A DNA stretch of 44,255 bases. It comes from an uncultured Eubacterium sp. (GTDB taxonomy: Bacteria; Bacillota; Clostridia; Lachnospirales; Lachnospiraceae). The translations under genes and the position numbers were made by a program. This document shows positions 1 through 8,217 of this stretch, one piece after another (the stretch's first letter is position 1; the number at the start of each line of letters is the position of its first letter). Below the pieces are notes generated by a model. It was not told the origin of the DNA. It did not search any database and worked only from the letters and a program-made list of their open reading frames with translations. The stretch is from the NCBI GenBank assembly GCA_905236805.1, contig CAJOPH010000020.1:1-44255 (forward strand), in the 5' to 3' direction.

Positions 1-2
1 AT

Positions 3-140
3 GACGGCTCTTTTTTATCGTTTGCCGTTTCATGTCTGCTATGCGTTTTTATCCCGAACGGGATGAACCTGATCCTCTTCCTTCGCACCAAAAGGTTTGA
101 GGACCTTTTGGATCAGATCCTTCAGATCAAGACCTTATGA
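3..140 (+). CDS. C-terminal fragment of a membrane protein (possible polysaccharide flippase)
   Basis: A reading frame is open from the left window edge to a TGA at 138-140, giving 45 residues with no start inside the window. The first part is hydrophobic (SFAVSCLLCVFIPNGMNLILF), then comes a short basic stretch (LRTKRF) and a soluble tail. One last transmembrane helix followed by a basic cytoplasmic tail is typical of the end of multi-pass transporters. The IPN...LLF..TK pattern reminds me of Wzx-like oligosaccharide flippases, but 45 residues are too few to name the family. It converges with htpG, whose stop lies 50 bases away. The rest of the gene is outside the window. Confidence 0.45.
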   Translation, partial: DGSFLSFAVSCLLCVFIPNGMNLILFLRTKRFEDLLDQILQIKTL

Positions 141-188
141 TCACAAGTCAAATACGTTACAAGTCAAAGGCATCGCAAATCAAAGACG
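141..188. repeat. three 16-bp degenerate tandem repeats between convergent genes
   Basis: Three consecutive 16-bp units fill the gap between the two convergent stop codons: TCACAAGTCAAATACG, TTACAAGTCAAAGGCA and TCGCAAATCAAAGACG. They share the core CAARTCAAA and end one base before the htpG stop. No intrinsic terminator is visible in the gap. Confidence 0.6.
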
Positions 189-189
189 C

Positions 190-2325
190 TTATTTGGCAA
201 GCATCATCATCACATCGTTTGACCTTTTAACGAACTCTCCCATCTCCTCGGGCTTTAAAGGTGAATTGGAAAGGCGGGCCAGGTCGTAGATCTGCCTGCA
301 GAATATCTCCGTGTTTTCCGAATCCTTGTTTTCGTAGACGTATTTTACCAAAGGATGTGATATATTTAATGTCAACGTCTGATCGGCCGGGAATCCCCCC
401 GCAGAGCCCATGCCGTCCATGGAATACATCTTCATCATGTCGCTCATCCTCCTAGACTCTTCGGAAAGGGTAAGGACGGCGGCTATCTTTTCATCCTTAA
501 GCTTTGATGCAGCTACCTTAAGCTCTTCGTTCCCCAGGGCCTTGTGGAAGATTTCGGTCAAAGAATCCGTCTCGGCGGAAAGATCCGCGTCATCTTCCTT
601 TACGGAGTCATTTATATCGGAGTCTATCCTTTGGAACTTGTAATGCTCGTTTCTCCTTTCCAGCTGCGTGATAAAGGATGTATCTATCGGGTGGGTAAGA
701 AGGACGGCGTTAAGCCCCTCGTCTTTGAACATAGTTATGTACTGCCCCTGTGAGGATTCGTCCGTCACGTAGTAGACCACGTTTTTTTCTTCCTCTTTTT
801 CAGCGTCTGCGTCATCTACGCCGTCAACCGTTCCTTCCAGCGGTGCATCCCCGGAGCCTGACTCATCCGTTTTTTCCGAAGATCCTTCCCCGGCATCTTC
901 ACCTTTGGATTTTTCATCAGATTTTTCATCGGATTTTTCCTCTTCCACAGGCTTTAAGAGCTCGGGGAGGGTCTGGTATTTGCCGTTAATGTCCTTAAAG
1001 AGGATGTAGTCATTTATCCTGTCGCAGAATTTGTCGTCCTTAAGGCATCCGTACTTTATGAACGGTGATATGTCATCCCAGTATTTCTCGTAATTTTCCT
1101 TCTCGGTCTTGCACAATCCCGAGAGCTTGTCGGCTACCTTCTTCGTGATATACTCCGATATCTTGGTCACGAACCCGTCGTTTTGAAGGGCGGAACGCGA
1201 GACATTGAGCGGAAGGTCCGGGCAGTCTATCACACCCTTAAGGAGCATGAGGAATTCCGGGATCACTTCCTTTATATTGTCCGCAATGAAGACCTGGTTG
1301 TTGTAGAGCTTTATCACGCCCTCAGCCGACTCATACTCCAGGTTGATCTTTGGAAAGTAGAGTATGCCCTTTAGGCGGAATGGATAGTCCATGTTCAGGT
1401 GGATCCAGAAGAGAGGCTCCTTGTAGTCACGGAAGACCTTCCTGTAAAATTCCTTGTATTCATCATCCGTGCACTCCGACGGGTTCTTCGTCCACAGGGG
1501 AGAAGGATCGTTTATGGGGACGGGGCGCTTTACTATCTTTGACATCTCCCTGGCGGGGGATATCTCCACGGTCTCCTTCGTGCCGTCTTCCTTTTCCTCT
1601 TCCCGGGTCTTTGCTTCCTCGGTATATTCCTCTATGACCTTGTCCTTTTCCGTCACCTCATCCCTGGGAACATTCTCGTACTGCTCTTCCTTGGTCTCAT
1701 CCTCCAGGAATATCTTTGTGGGCATGAACGAACAGTACTTCTCCAGCACCTCCCGCACCCTGTATTCATTTACAAATTCTAAGATATCGTCATTTATGAA
1801 CAATGTCACCGTGGTGCCGACTTCATCCCTGTCCCCGTCCTTCATGTCAAATTCCGTGCCGCCGTCGCACTCCCAGTGCACGGGAACGGACCCTTCCTTG
1901 TATGAAAGGGAATCGATATATACCTTGTCCGCCACCATGAAGGATGAATAAAAGCCCAGCCCGAAGTGCCCTATTATCTGCTCCTCCTCTGCCTTTCCCT
2001 TGTACTTGGAAAGAAAGTCCTCCGCACCCGAAAATGCTATCTGGTTGATATACTCTTCCACTTCATCCGCCGTCATGCCAAGACCATTGTCAATGACCTT
2101 CAGGGTCTTCTCCTTGGGATTAAGCACGATCTTTATCCTGGCCTCATAATCATCAGGCAGCTGATAGTCCCCCATGACATCCAGCTTTTTTAGCTTCGTG
2201 ATGGCATCGCATCCATTGGAGACCAGCTCCCTCAGGAAGATGTCGTGATCGGAATACATCCATTTTTTGATGATGGGAAAAATATTTTCGCTGTTTATCG
2301 AAAGATTTCCATGCTTTTCAGACAT
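190..2325 (-). CDS. htpG: molecular chaperone HtpG (Hsp90 family)
   Basis: This 711-residue protein is an ATP-dependent cytosolic chaperone that remodels client proteins as a dimer. The GHKL ATPase domain is intact, with the helix around ELVSNGCDAITK (about residues 34-45), the DNGLGM ATP-lid motif near residue 80 and GHFGLGFYSSFMV near residue 120. The middle and C-terminal dimerisation domains follow. It is longer than most bacterial HtpG proteins (about 620-640 residues) for two visible reasons: an extended charged linker at about residues 212-258, rich in Glu and Lys, and a second acidic Asp/Glu/Ser/Gly insert at about residues 456-513. The start is supported by an AGAGGTG ribosome site 7-8 bases upstream. 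A consensus promoter and a CIRCE operator sit directly upstream, so HrcA-dependent heat-shock control is likely. Confidence 0.97.
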   Translation of the reverse strand: MSEKHGNLSINSENIFPIIKKWMYSDHDIFLRELVSNGCDAITKLKKLDVMGDYQLPDDYEARIKIVLNPKEKTLKVIDNGLGMTADEVEEYINQIAFSGAEDFLSKYKGKAEEEQIIGHFGLGFYSSFMVADKVYIDSLSYKEGSVPVHWECDGGTEFDMKDGDRDEVGTTVTLFINDDILEFVNEYRVREVLEKYCSFMPTKIFLEDETKEEQYENVPRDEVTEKDKVIEEYTEEAKTREEEKEDGTKETVEISPAREMSKIVKRPVPINDPSPLWTKNPSECTDDEYKEFYRKVFRDYKEPLFWIHLNMDYPFRLKGILYFPKINLEYESAEGVIKLYNNQVFIADNIKEVIPEFLMLLKGVIDCPDLPLNVSRSALQNDGFVTKISEYITKKVADKLSGLCKTEKENYEKYWDDISPFIKYGCLKDDKFCDRINDYILFKDINGKYQTLPELLKPVEEEKSDEKSDEKSKGEDAGEGSSEKTDESGSGDAPLEGTVDGVDDADAEKEEEKNVVYYVTDESSQGQYITMFKDEGLNAVLLTHPIDTSFITQLERRNEHYKFQRIDSDINDSVKEDDADLSAETDSLTEIFHKALGNEELKVAASKLKDEKIAAVLTLSEESRRMSDMMKMYSMDGMGSAGGFPADQTLTLNISHPLVKYVYENKDSENTEIFCRQIYDLARLSNSPLKPEEMGEFVKRSNDVMMMLAK

Positions 2326-2381
2326 TGTTCTTCACCTCTTTTTTGAAAAAATAAATATGGTTCCTTAACTCGTTTCATACA

Positions 2382-2410
2382 ATTATATCCCCCCGTTTCC
2401 CAAATGTCAA
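2382..2410 (-). promoter_or_regulatory. sigma-A promoter of htpG
   Basis: On the minus strand there is a perfect TTGACA (-35, 2405-2410), a 17-base spacer and a perfect TATAAT (-10, 2382-2387). Transcription should start near 2375, giving a leader of about 50 bases. A full-consensus promoter implies high unrepressed output and fits repressor control by the adjacent CIRCE. Confidence 0.9.
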
Positions 2411-2417
2411 GAAAAAA

Positions 2418-2444
2418 TTAGCACTCATTGGCGATGAGTGCTAA
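2418..2444 (-). promoter_or_regulatory. CIRCE operator (HrcA binding site)
   Basis: TTAGCACTC and GAGTGCTAA flank a 9-base spacer, which matches the canonical CIRCE inverted repeat exactly in both arms. HrcA binds this element to repress class I heat-shock genes. It lies 7 bases upstream of the htpG -35 hexamer rather than over the promoter or leader. It is also about 100 bases upstream of the divergent guaB promoter, so htpG is the more likely target. Confidence 0.93.
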
Positions 2445-2489
2445 TTTTTGGGTGAAGATTCTGTGAACGCACCCTGACAACCACGTACA

Positions 2490-2520
2490 TAGGAAACGCA
2501 TTTAATAAATGCGTTTCCTA
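2490..2520. repeat. 31-bp perfect palindrome upstream of guaB
   Basis: Two 15-base arms (2490-2504 and 2506-2520; left arm TAGGAAACGCATTTA) are perfect reverse complements around a single central A. There is no T-run after either arm, so this is not a usual terminator. It lies 20 bases upstream of the guaB -35 box, where an operator or the end of a leader could be. The factor that would bind it is unknown. Confidence 0.6.
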
Positions 2521-2540
2521 ATAATCCCACGAAAACCCCC

Positions 2541-2569
2541 TTGCGCATATGGAAAGATTATGATAAAAT
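2541..2569 (+). promoter_or_regulatory. promoter of guaB
   Basis: TTGCGC (2541-2546), a 17-base spacer and TAAAAT (2564-2569), with TGA just before the -10 giving an extended -10. The predicted start is near 2576, leaving a leader of about 32 bases before the guaB ATG at 2608. That is too short for a purine riboswitch. Confidence 0.7.
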
Positions 2570-2595
2570 GGGAAAAACAGTGTTAGACTCTTTAG

Positions 2596-4065
<1,470 letters not shown>

Positions 4066-4081
4066 AGCCGGAAAGATACGC

Positions 4082-4157
4082 TTAGGAACTGTAGAATAAT
4101 AAGTTGTGCATTTGGACGAAGGATTTTCGTTCATATTATTGTTCTATAGTTCCTTAA
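4082..4157. repeat. imperfect inverted-repeat element between guaB and pyrB
   Basis: The left arm AGGAACTGTAGAATAATAA and the right arm (reverse complement AGGAACTATAGAACAATAA) match at 17 of 19 positions. Inside them, GGACGAA and TTCGTTC form a second nested stem around GGATT. Transcribed, the region would fold into a roughly 75-nt hairpin. There is no terminal T-run. A shorter relative with the same outer ends lies at 38936-38962. It may be a small repeated extragenic element or a transcribed hairpin between guaB and pyrB. A weak promoter-like pair (TTGGAC, 16 bases, TATTAT) lies within it. Confidence 0.65.
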
Positions 4158-4192
4158 TATGTGGTAAGAATCATACATACGGAGGTTAGTAC

Positions 4193-5140
4193 ATGAGACA
4201 TCTGATGAGTCCCCTGGATCTTTCCGTGGATGAGCTGGACAGGCTTCTTGACCTGGCAGGCGACATCGAGAAGAATCCTGATAAATATTCTCATCTGTGT
4301 GATGGGAAGAAGATTGCCACGGCTTTCTATGAGCCCAGTACCAGGACCCGCCTTTCTTTTGAGACCGCTATGCTGAACTTAGGGGGAGGGGTCATAGGCT
4401 TTTCATCCCAAGACTCATCCTCAGCCGCCAAGGGGGAGTCGGTGGCCGATACCATAAGGGTGCTTTCGTGTTACGCGGACATATGCGCAATGCGTCACCC
4501 CAAGGAAGGCGCGCCCCTGGTTGCTTCCATGCATTCGCAGATACCCGTGATAAATGCTGGAGACGGCGGGCACCAGCACCCCACACAGACTTTGACGGAC
4601 CTTCTCACCATAAAGTCCCTCAAGGGAAGGCTTTCTTACCTGACGATAGGGCTTTGCGGGGACTTGAAATTCGGGCGTACGGTCCATTCCCTGATACACG
4701 CCCTGATCCGATATACGGGAATATCCTTTTACCTGATATCCCCCGATGAGCTAAGGCTCCCCGATTATATGAAGGTCGATGTGCTGGACAAAAACGGAAT
4801 ATCCTTCAAGGAAACGGAGCGCATGGAGGATGCCCTGCCCCACCTTGACATCCTCTACATGACCAGGGTCCAGAGGGAGAGGTTCTTTAACGAGGATGAC
4901 TATGTGCGTATGAAGGGCTTTTATATACTGGATCGCAAGAAGATGTCTTTGGCCCCGGAGGAAATGCTGGTCCTTCATCCCCTCCCCAGGGTCAATGAAA
5001 TAGCCACCGAGGTGGACGATGATGAAAGGGCCGTTTACTTCAAGCAGGTCAAGTACGGGGTCTATGTCCGGATGGCCCTGATACTGGCTCTTTTGGGGAT
5101 AGAAGATGTGCTGGATTCCGAGGAGGAGACAGAATGTTAA
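4193..5140 (+). CDS. pyrB: aspartate carbamoyltransferase, catalytic subunit
   Basis: This 315-residue subunit condenses carbamoyl phosphate with aspartate to give N-carbamoyl-aspartate in de novo pyrimidine synthesis. The carbamoyl-phosphate signature [13 protein letters not shown] (about residues 45-57), the 80s-loop region SSAAKGES, the HPTQTLTDL helix and the C-terminal HPLPRVNEI motif (about 262) are all visible. CGGAGG precedes the ATG by about 6 bases. Its last codons overlap pyrI, so the two subunits should be translationally coupled and assemble into a PyrB/PyrI holoenzyme under allosteric control by nucleotides. Confidence 0.97.
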   Translation: MRHLMSPLDLSVDELDRLLDLAGDIEKNPDKYSHLCDGKKIATAFYEPSTRTRLSFETAMLNLGGGVIGFSSQDSSSAAKGESVADTIRVLSCYADICAMRHPKEGAPLVASMHSQIPVINAGDGGHQHPTQTLTDLLTIKSLKGRLSYLTIGLCGDLKFGRTVHSLIHALIRYTGISFYLISPDELRLPDYMKVDVLDKNGISFKETERMEDALPHLDILYMTRVQRERFFNEDDYVRMKGFYILDRKKMSLAPEEMLVLHPLPRVNEIATEVDDDERAVYFKQVKYGVYVRMALILALLGIEDVLDSEEETEC

Positions 5141-5562
5141 ATGTAGGTGCGATTTCCCAGGGATATGTTTTGGACCATATCAAGGCCGGAGGGGCACTCA
5201 AGATTTACCATGACCTGGGGCTTGATGACACGAACTGGCCCGTGGCCATGATAATGAACGCCCAGAGCTCCAAGATGGGCAGGAAGGACATACTCAAGGT
5301 AGAATGCGACATAGACGAGGTAAACCTTGACATCATAGGCTTCATCGACCACAATATCACGGTAAATCTTATCAGGGACGAGAAGATCATCGAAAAAAAG
5401 CGTCTTTGCCTCCCCAAAGAGATACACAATATAATACGGTGCACGAACCCCAGGTGCATCACATCCATAGAGCAGGAGTTAGAGCATGTTTTCATTCTTA
5501 CGGATGAGACCAACGAGATCTACCGCTGCAAGTACTGTGAAGAAAAATTCAACAAAAAATAA
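5134..5562 (+). CDS. pyrI: aspartate carbamoyltransferase, regulatory subunit
   Basis: This 142-residue chain binds the allosteric nucleotide effectors of aspartate carbamoyltransferase. The N-terminal half is the nucleotide-binding domain, with the family pattern from [13 protein letters not shown] onward. The C-terminal half carries the structural zinc site in the pattern C-x4-C (CTNPRC, about residues 103-108) and C-x2-C (CKYC, about 132-135), which docks onto PyrB. The ATG overlaps the last seven bases of pyrB (ATGTTAA), consistent with coupled expression. Length is slightly shorter than the E. coli chain (153). Confidence 0.96.
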   Translation: MLNVGAISQGYVLDHIKAGGALKIYHDLGLDDTNWPVAMIMNAQSSKMGRKDILKVECDIDEVNLDIIGFIDHNITVNLIRDEKIIEKKRLCLPKEIHNIIRCTNPRCITSIEQELEHVFILTDETNEIYRCKYCEEKFNKK

Positions 5563-5593
5563 GAAAATGTAAAGAAGTTTCAAGGAGGATCAA

Positions 5594-6367
5594 ATGGCCA
5601 TCATCGGTGCTATACTGGGAGACATAATTGGCTCCGTTTACGAATTTGAAGAACCCGAGGATTCTTCCTCATGCGAACTATTTCCCACAGGGGCGGAATT
5701 TACTGACGATACCGTCATGACCTTGGCTATCAAGAAAGCCGTCATCAAGGGAAAGGACTACGACAAGATGATGAGGCAGCTGGGAAATCTCTATCCCGAC
5801 TGCGGATACGGGGCCCACTTCATGAAATGGCTTCATTCCGATAATCCGCAGCCATACAAGAGCTGCGGGAACGGGTCTGCTATGCGCGTCTCCTACATAG
5901 GCGAGCACTTTGAGACCATGGACGAGGTACACAGACAGGCCCGCGCCACTGCCTTGCCCACCCACAATCATCCCGAAGGCATTCGCGGTGCCGTCACGGA
6001 GGCCATCTGTGTATGGATGGCCAAGGGCGGAGCGTCGAAGCAGGAGATATATGACTATGTGCTGGAGCGCTATCCGGCGGAAAAATATCCTTACGCCATA
6101 TCGCACAGCATGGAAGAATTCAAAGATATATATACCTGGGATCCCCTGTGCCAGGGCAGCATCCCCTTTGCGATGAGGTGCTTCTATGAGAGCGAAGACT
6201 TCGAGTCCTTCATGAGGAACGTCCTTTCGGTAAACTGCGATGCAGACACCATAGGTGCCATAGGCGGAGCCGTGGCCTGGGAATTTTACCATGGGAGCGG
6301 ATTCGATGAGGAGGCTATTTTGAAAAAATACCTGGATGATACTTTGTTGGAACTGGTGTATGCGTGA
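5594..6367 (+). CDS. ADP-ribosylglycohydrolase family protein (DraG-like)
   Basis: This 257-residue all-helical hydrolase would remove ADP-ribose from a modified target or cleave a related ADP-ribose derivative using two metal ions. The metal-binding signatures are complete: GAILGDIIGSVYE at the N-terminus, FTDDTVMTLA (about residues 36-45), GNGSAMRV, HNHPEGIRGA, and near the C-terminus CDADTIGAIGGAVA with its paired Asp residues. A strong ribosome site (CAAGGAGG) precedes the ATG. It follows pyrI by 31 bases and precedes ychF by 18, so it is probably co-transcribed with pyrBI. No ADP-ribosyltransferase partner is visible nearby, so the substrate is not known. Confidence 0.9.
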   Translation: MAIIGAILGDIIGSVYEFEEPEDSSSCELFPTGAEFTDDTVMTLAIKKAVIKGKDYDKMMRQLGNLYPDCGYGAHFMKWLHSDNPQPYKSCGNGSAMRVSYIGEHFETMDEVHRQARATALPTHNHPEGIRGAVTEAICVWMAKGGASKQEIYDYVLERYPAEKYPYAISHSMEEFKDIYTWDPLCQGSIPFAMRCFYESEDFESFMRNVLSVNCDADTIGAIGGAVAWEFYHGSGFDEEAILKKYLDDTLLELVYA

Positions 6368-6385
6368 GAGGAGATTTTTTTAGAC

Positions 6386-7480
6386 ATGAAACTGGGCATA
6401 GTAGGGCTTCCCAATGTAGGGAAGTCCACTCTTTTTAATTCACTTACCAAGGCAGGGGCGGGTGCCGCAAACTACCCCTTCTGCACGATAGATCCCAATA
6501 TAGGCATAGTGCCTGTACCGGATGAGAGGATAGAACGCTTAGGGGAGCTTTACCATACCAAAAAAGTAACCCCCGCCACGATAGAGTTCGTGGACATAGC
6601 CGGCCTCGTAAAGGGCGCCTCCAAGGGCGAGGGCTTAGGGAACCAGTTCCTTTCCAATATCAGGGAGGTCGATGCGATAGTCCATGTGGTTCGATGCTTT
6701 GATGATCCCGACATAGTGCACGTGGATGGCTCCATAGATCCGGGAAGGGACATAGAGACGATAAATCTCGAACTCATCTTCTCCGACATAGAGATTTTGG
6801 AGAGAAGGATAGCAAAGAGTGCGCGGGGAGCCAAGAATGACAAATCCCTTAAGAAAGAATCCGAATTTCTTAATGCCATAAAGACCCACCTGGAAGATGG
6901 CAAGATGGCAAAGACCTTTGAGCTGCCTGACGATGATGACCTAAGGAAGGCTTTTTTCGGGTACGGCCTTCTCACGGCAAAGCCCACCATCTATGCCGCC
7001 AATGTTTCCGAGGATGTGATGGCAGCCGGGGGCAATGCCTATGTGGAAAAGGTTAAGGAAATAGCAAAGGCGGAAGGCAGTGAAGCCTACATGATCTGCG
7101 CCGAGATGGAAGCTGAGCTTTGTGACTTGAGTGATGAAGAGCGCAGGGAATATTTGGAGGAGTTAGGAATATCCTCATCCGGTCTTGATATTTTGGTCCA
7201 AAAGAGCTACTCCCTCCTGGGGCTTATCTCATTCCTTACGGCAGGGGAAGACGAATGCAGGGCCTGGACCATCACCGAAGGCACGAAGGCTCCCCGGGCT
7301 GCGGGAAAGATCCACACAGACTTTGAAAGAGGATTCATAAAGGCTGAGGTAGTACGATATGAAGACCTCATTGAGCTTGGGTCTCTTTCTGCTGCCAGGG
7401 ACAAGGGTGTGGTGGGCATGGAAGGAAAGGACTACGTGGTAAAGGACGGGGATGTCATACTGTTTCGGTTCAACGTATGA
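6386..7480 (+). CDS. ychF: ribosome-binding ATPase YchF (OLA1 family)
   Basis: This 364-residue protein belongs to the Obg-related TRAFAC NTPases, which associate with ribosomes and, unusually for the group, prefer ATP. The P-loop GLPNVGKST (about residues 6-14), the G3 region FVDIAGLVKGASKGEGLGNQFL and the NVSE in place of the canonical NKxD (the basis of ATP preference) are present. A coiled-coil region and the C-terminal TGS domain follow (FLTAGEDECRAWTI, FERGFIKAEV). Length is normal. An AGGAG lies about 12 bases upstream of the ATG. The last 49 bases overlap the convergent cytidylyltransferase gene, with no terminator between them. Confidence 0.96.
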   Translation: MKLGIVGLPNVGKSTLFNSLTKAGAGAANYPFCTIDPNIGIVPVPDERIERLGELYHTKKVTPATIEFVDIAGLVKGASKGEGLGNQFLSNIREVDAIVHVVRCFDDPDIVHVDGSIDPGRDIETINLELIFSDIEILERRIAKSARGAKNDKSLKKESEFLNAIKTHLEDGKMAKTFELPDDDDLRKAFFGYGLLTAKPTIYAANVSEDVMAAGGNAYVEKVKEIAKAEGSEAYMICAEMEAELCDLSDEERREYLEELGISSSGLDILVQKSYSLLGLISFLTAGEDECRAWTITEGTKAPRAAGKIHTDFERGFIKAEVVRYEDLIELGSLSAARDKGVVGMEGKDYVVKDGDVILFRFNV

Positions 7481-8178
7481 TGGAGCCATCTTTCCAAGTC
7501 ATCCCCCGTGGTAACCTTCATATTTTCCTCATCCCCAAAAACCATGGCCACGTCCATCCCATGGAGAAAGGCCGGCTGCGTGGAGCCCTGGATCCGGTAT
7601 ATGCGCTCAGGGAACAGGGCTTTATTTGCCCTTAGATAATCCCCAAACCTAAAGGACTCAGGGGCCTGGCCCCTGAATATTTTTTCCCTGTCGGGGAGTG
7701 AGTCTATCTTCCTCCCGTCAGAGCTTCCATACACCGTGTCCGTGACGGGAAGGACGGGGATGCACCCCCCGTATCCAAAGGCTCCCGTCACTACCCTTTC
7801 TATCAGGTCTTTGGATACATACGGTCTTGCGGCATCGTGGATGATGATCAAAGAATCCTCATCCAGCACCCCTTCAAGGTCCTTTAACGCATTCCATATG
7901 GAAAGCTGCCTGGTCTCCCCGGGGAGGGAGTATCCCACAGGAAACTCCTCCCCACAGCCTAAAGGAACCTCCTTTAATTCTTTGGCAAATTCCTCCTTGT
8001 AAATGGGATCCATCACTACCTGGGCCCCATCTATCAAAGGATTAACGGCAAATGTCCCAAAGGTTTGGGTCACCATCATCCTTCCATCTTTTTTGGCATA
8101 CTGTTTCGGGACTGATCCCTGCGCCCTGGTTCCCTTTCCCCCCGAAAGGAGGATCAGCCTTGCCTTTTCACCTTTCAT
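7432..8178 (-). CDS. IspD/TarI-type cytidylyltransferase, probably for an alditol phosphate
   Basis: This 248-residue protein has the nucleotidyltransferase fold of IspD, which uses CTP to make a CDP-alcohol. The CTP loop reads ILLSGGKGTRAQGSVPKQY (about residues 8-27); HDAARP and the C-terminal VTTGDDLERW follow. The LSGGKGTR loop and REKIFRGQAPESF segment resemble ribitol-phosphate or arabinitol-phosphate enzymes (TarI type) more than housekeeping IspD. It is the last gene of the long minus operon and follows a dehydrogenase and LicD, which argues for CDP-alditol rather than CDP-methylerythritol. Its start is set by a duplicated AGGAGG 5 bases upstream. Plain IspD for isoprenoid synthesis remains possible, since the fold cannot settle the substrate. 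Confidence 0.8.
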   Translation of the reverse strand: MKGEKARLILLSGGKGTRAQGSVPKQYAKKDGRMMVTQTFGTFAVNPLIDGAQVVMDPIYKEEFAKELKEVPLGCGEEFPVGYSLPGETRQLSIWNALKDLEGVLDEDSLIIIHDAARPYVSKDLIERVVTGAFGYGGCIPVLPVTDTVYGSSDGRKIDSLPDREKIFRGQAPESFRFGDYLRANKALFPERIYRIQGSTQPAFLHGMDVAMVFGDEENMKVTTGDDLERWLHHTLNRNSMTSPSFTT

Positions 8179-8217
8179 GGAATCCTCCTAAATGGAATCC
8201 TCCTAAATAGAATCCTC
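8179..8217 (-). repeat. 15-bp tandem repeat carrying the Shine-Dalgarno of the cytidylyltransferase
   Basis: Two identical 15-bp units (8179-8193 and 8194-8208; minus-strand ATTTAGGAGGATTCC) are followed by a partial third (8209-8217). Each full unit contains AGGAGG. The upstream copy also contains the TAG stop of the dehydrogenase gene, so the duplication copied that gene's last codons (Glu-Asp-Ser-Ile-stop). The result is two ribosome sites 15 bases apart before the start at 8178. Confidence 0.85.

Noticed and set aside
7432..8178. Naming the cytidylyltransferase IspD
   Set aside because: Its loops (LSGGKGTR, RGQAPESF) and its neighbours favour an alditol-phosphate substrate; the housekeeping role cannot be excluded but is not the simplest reading.
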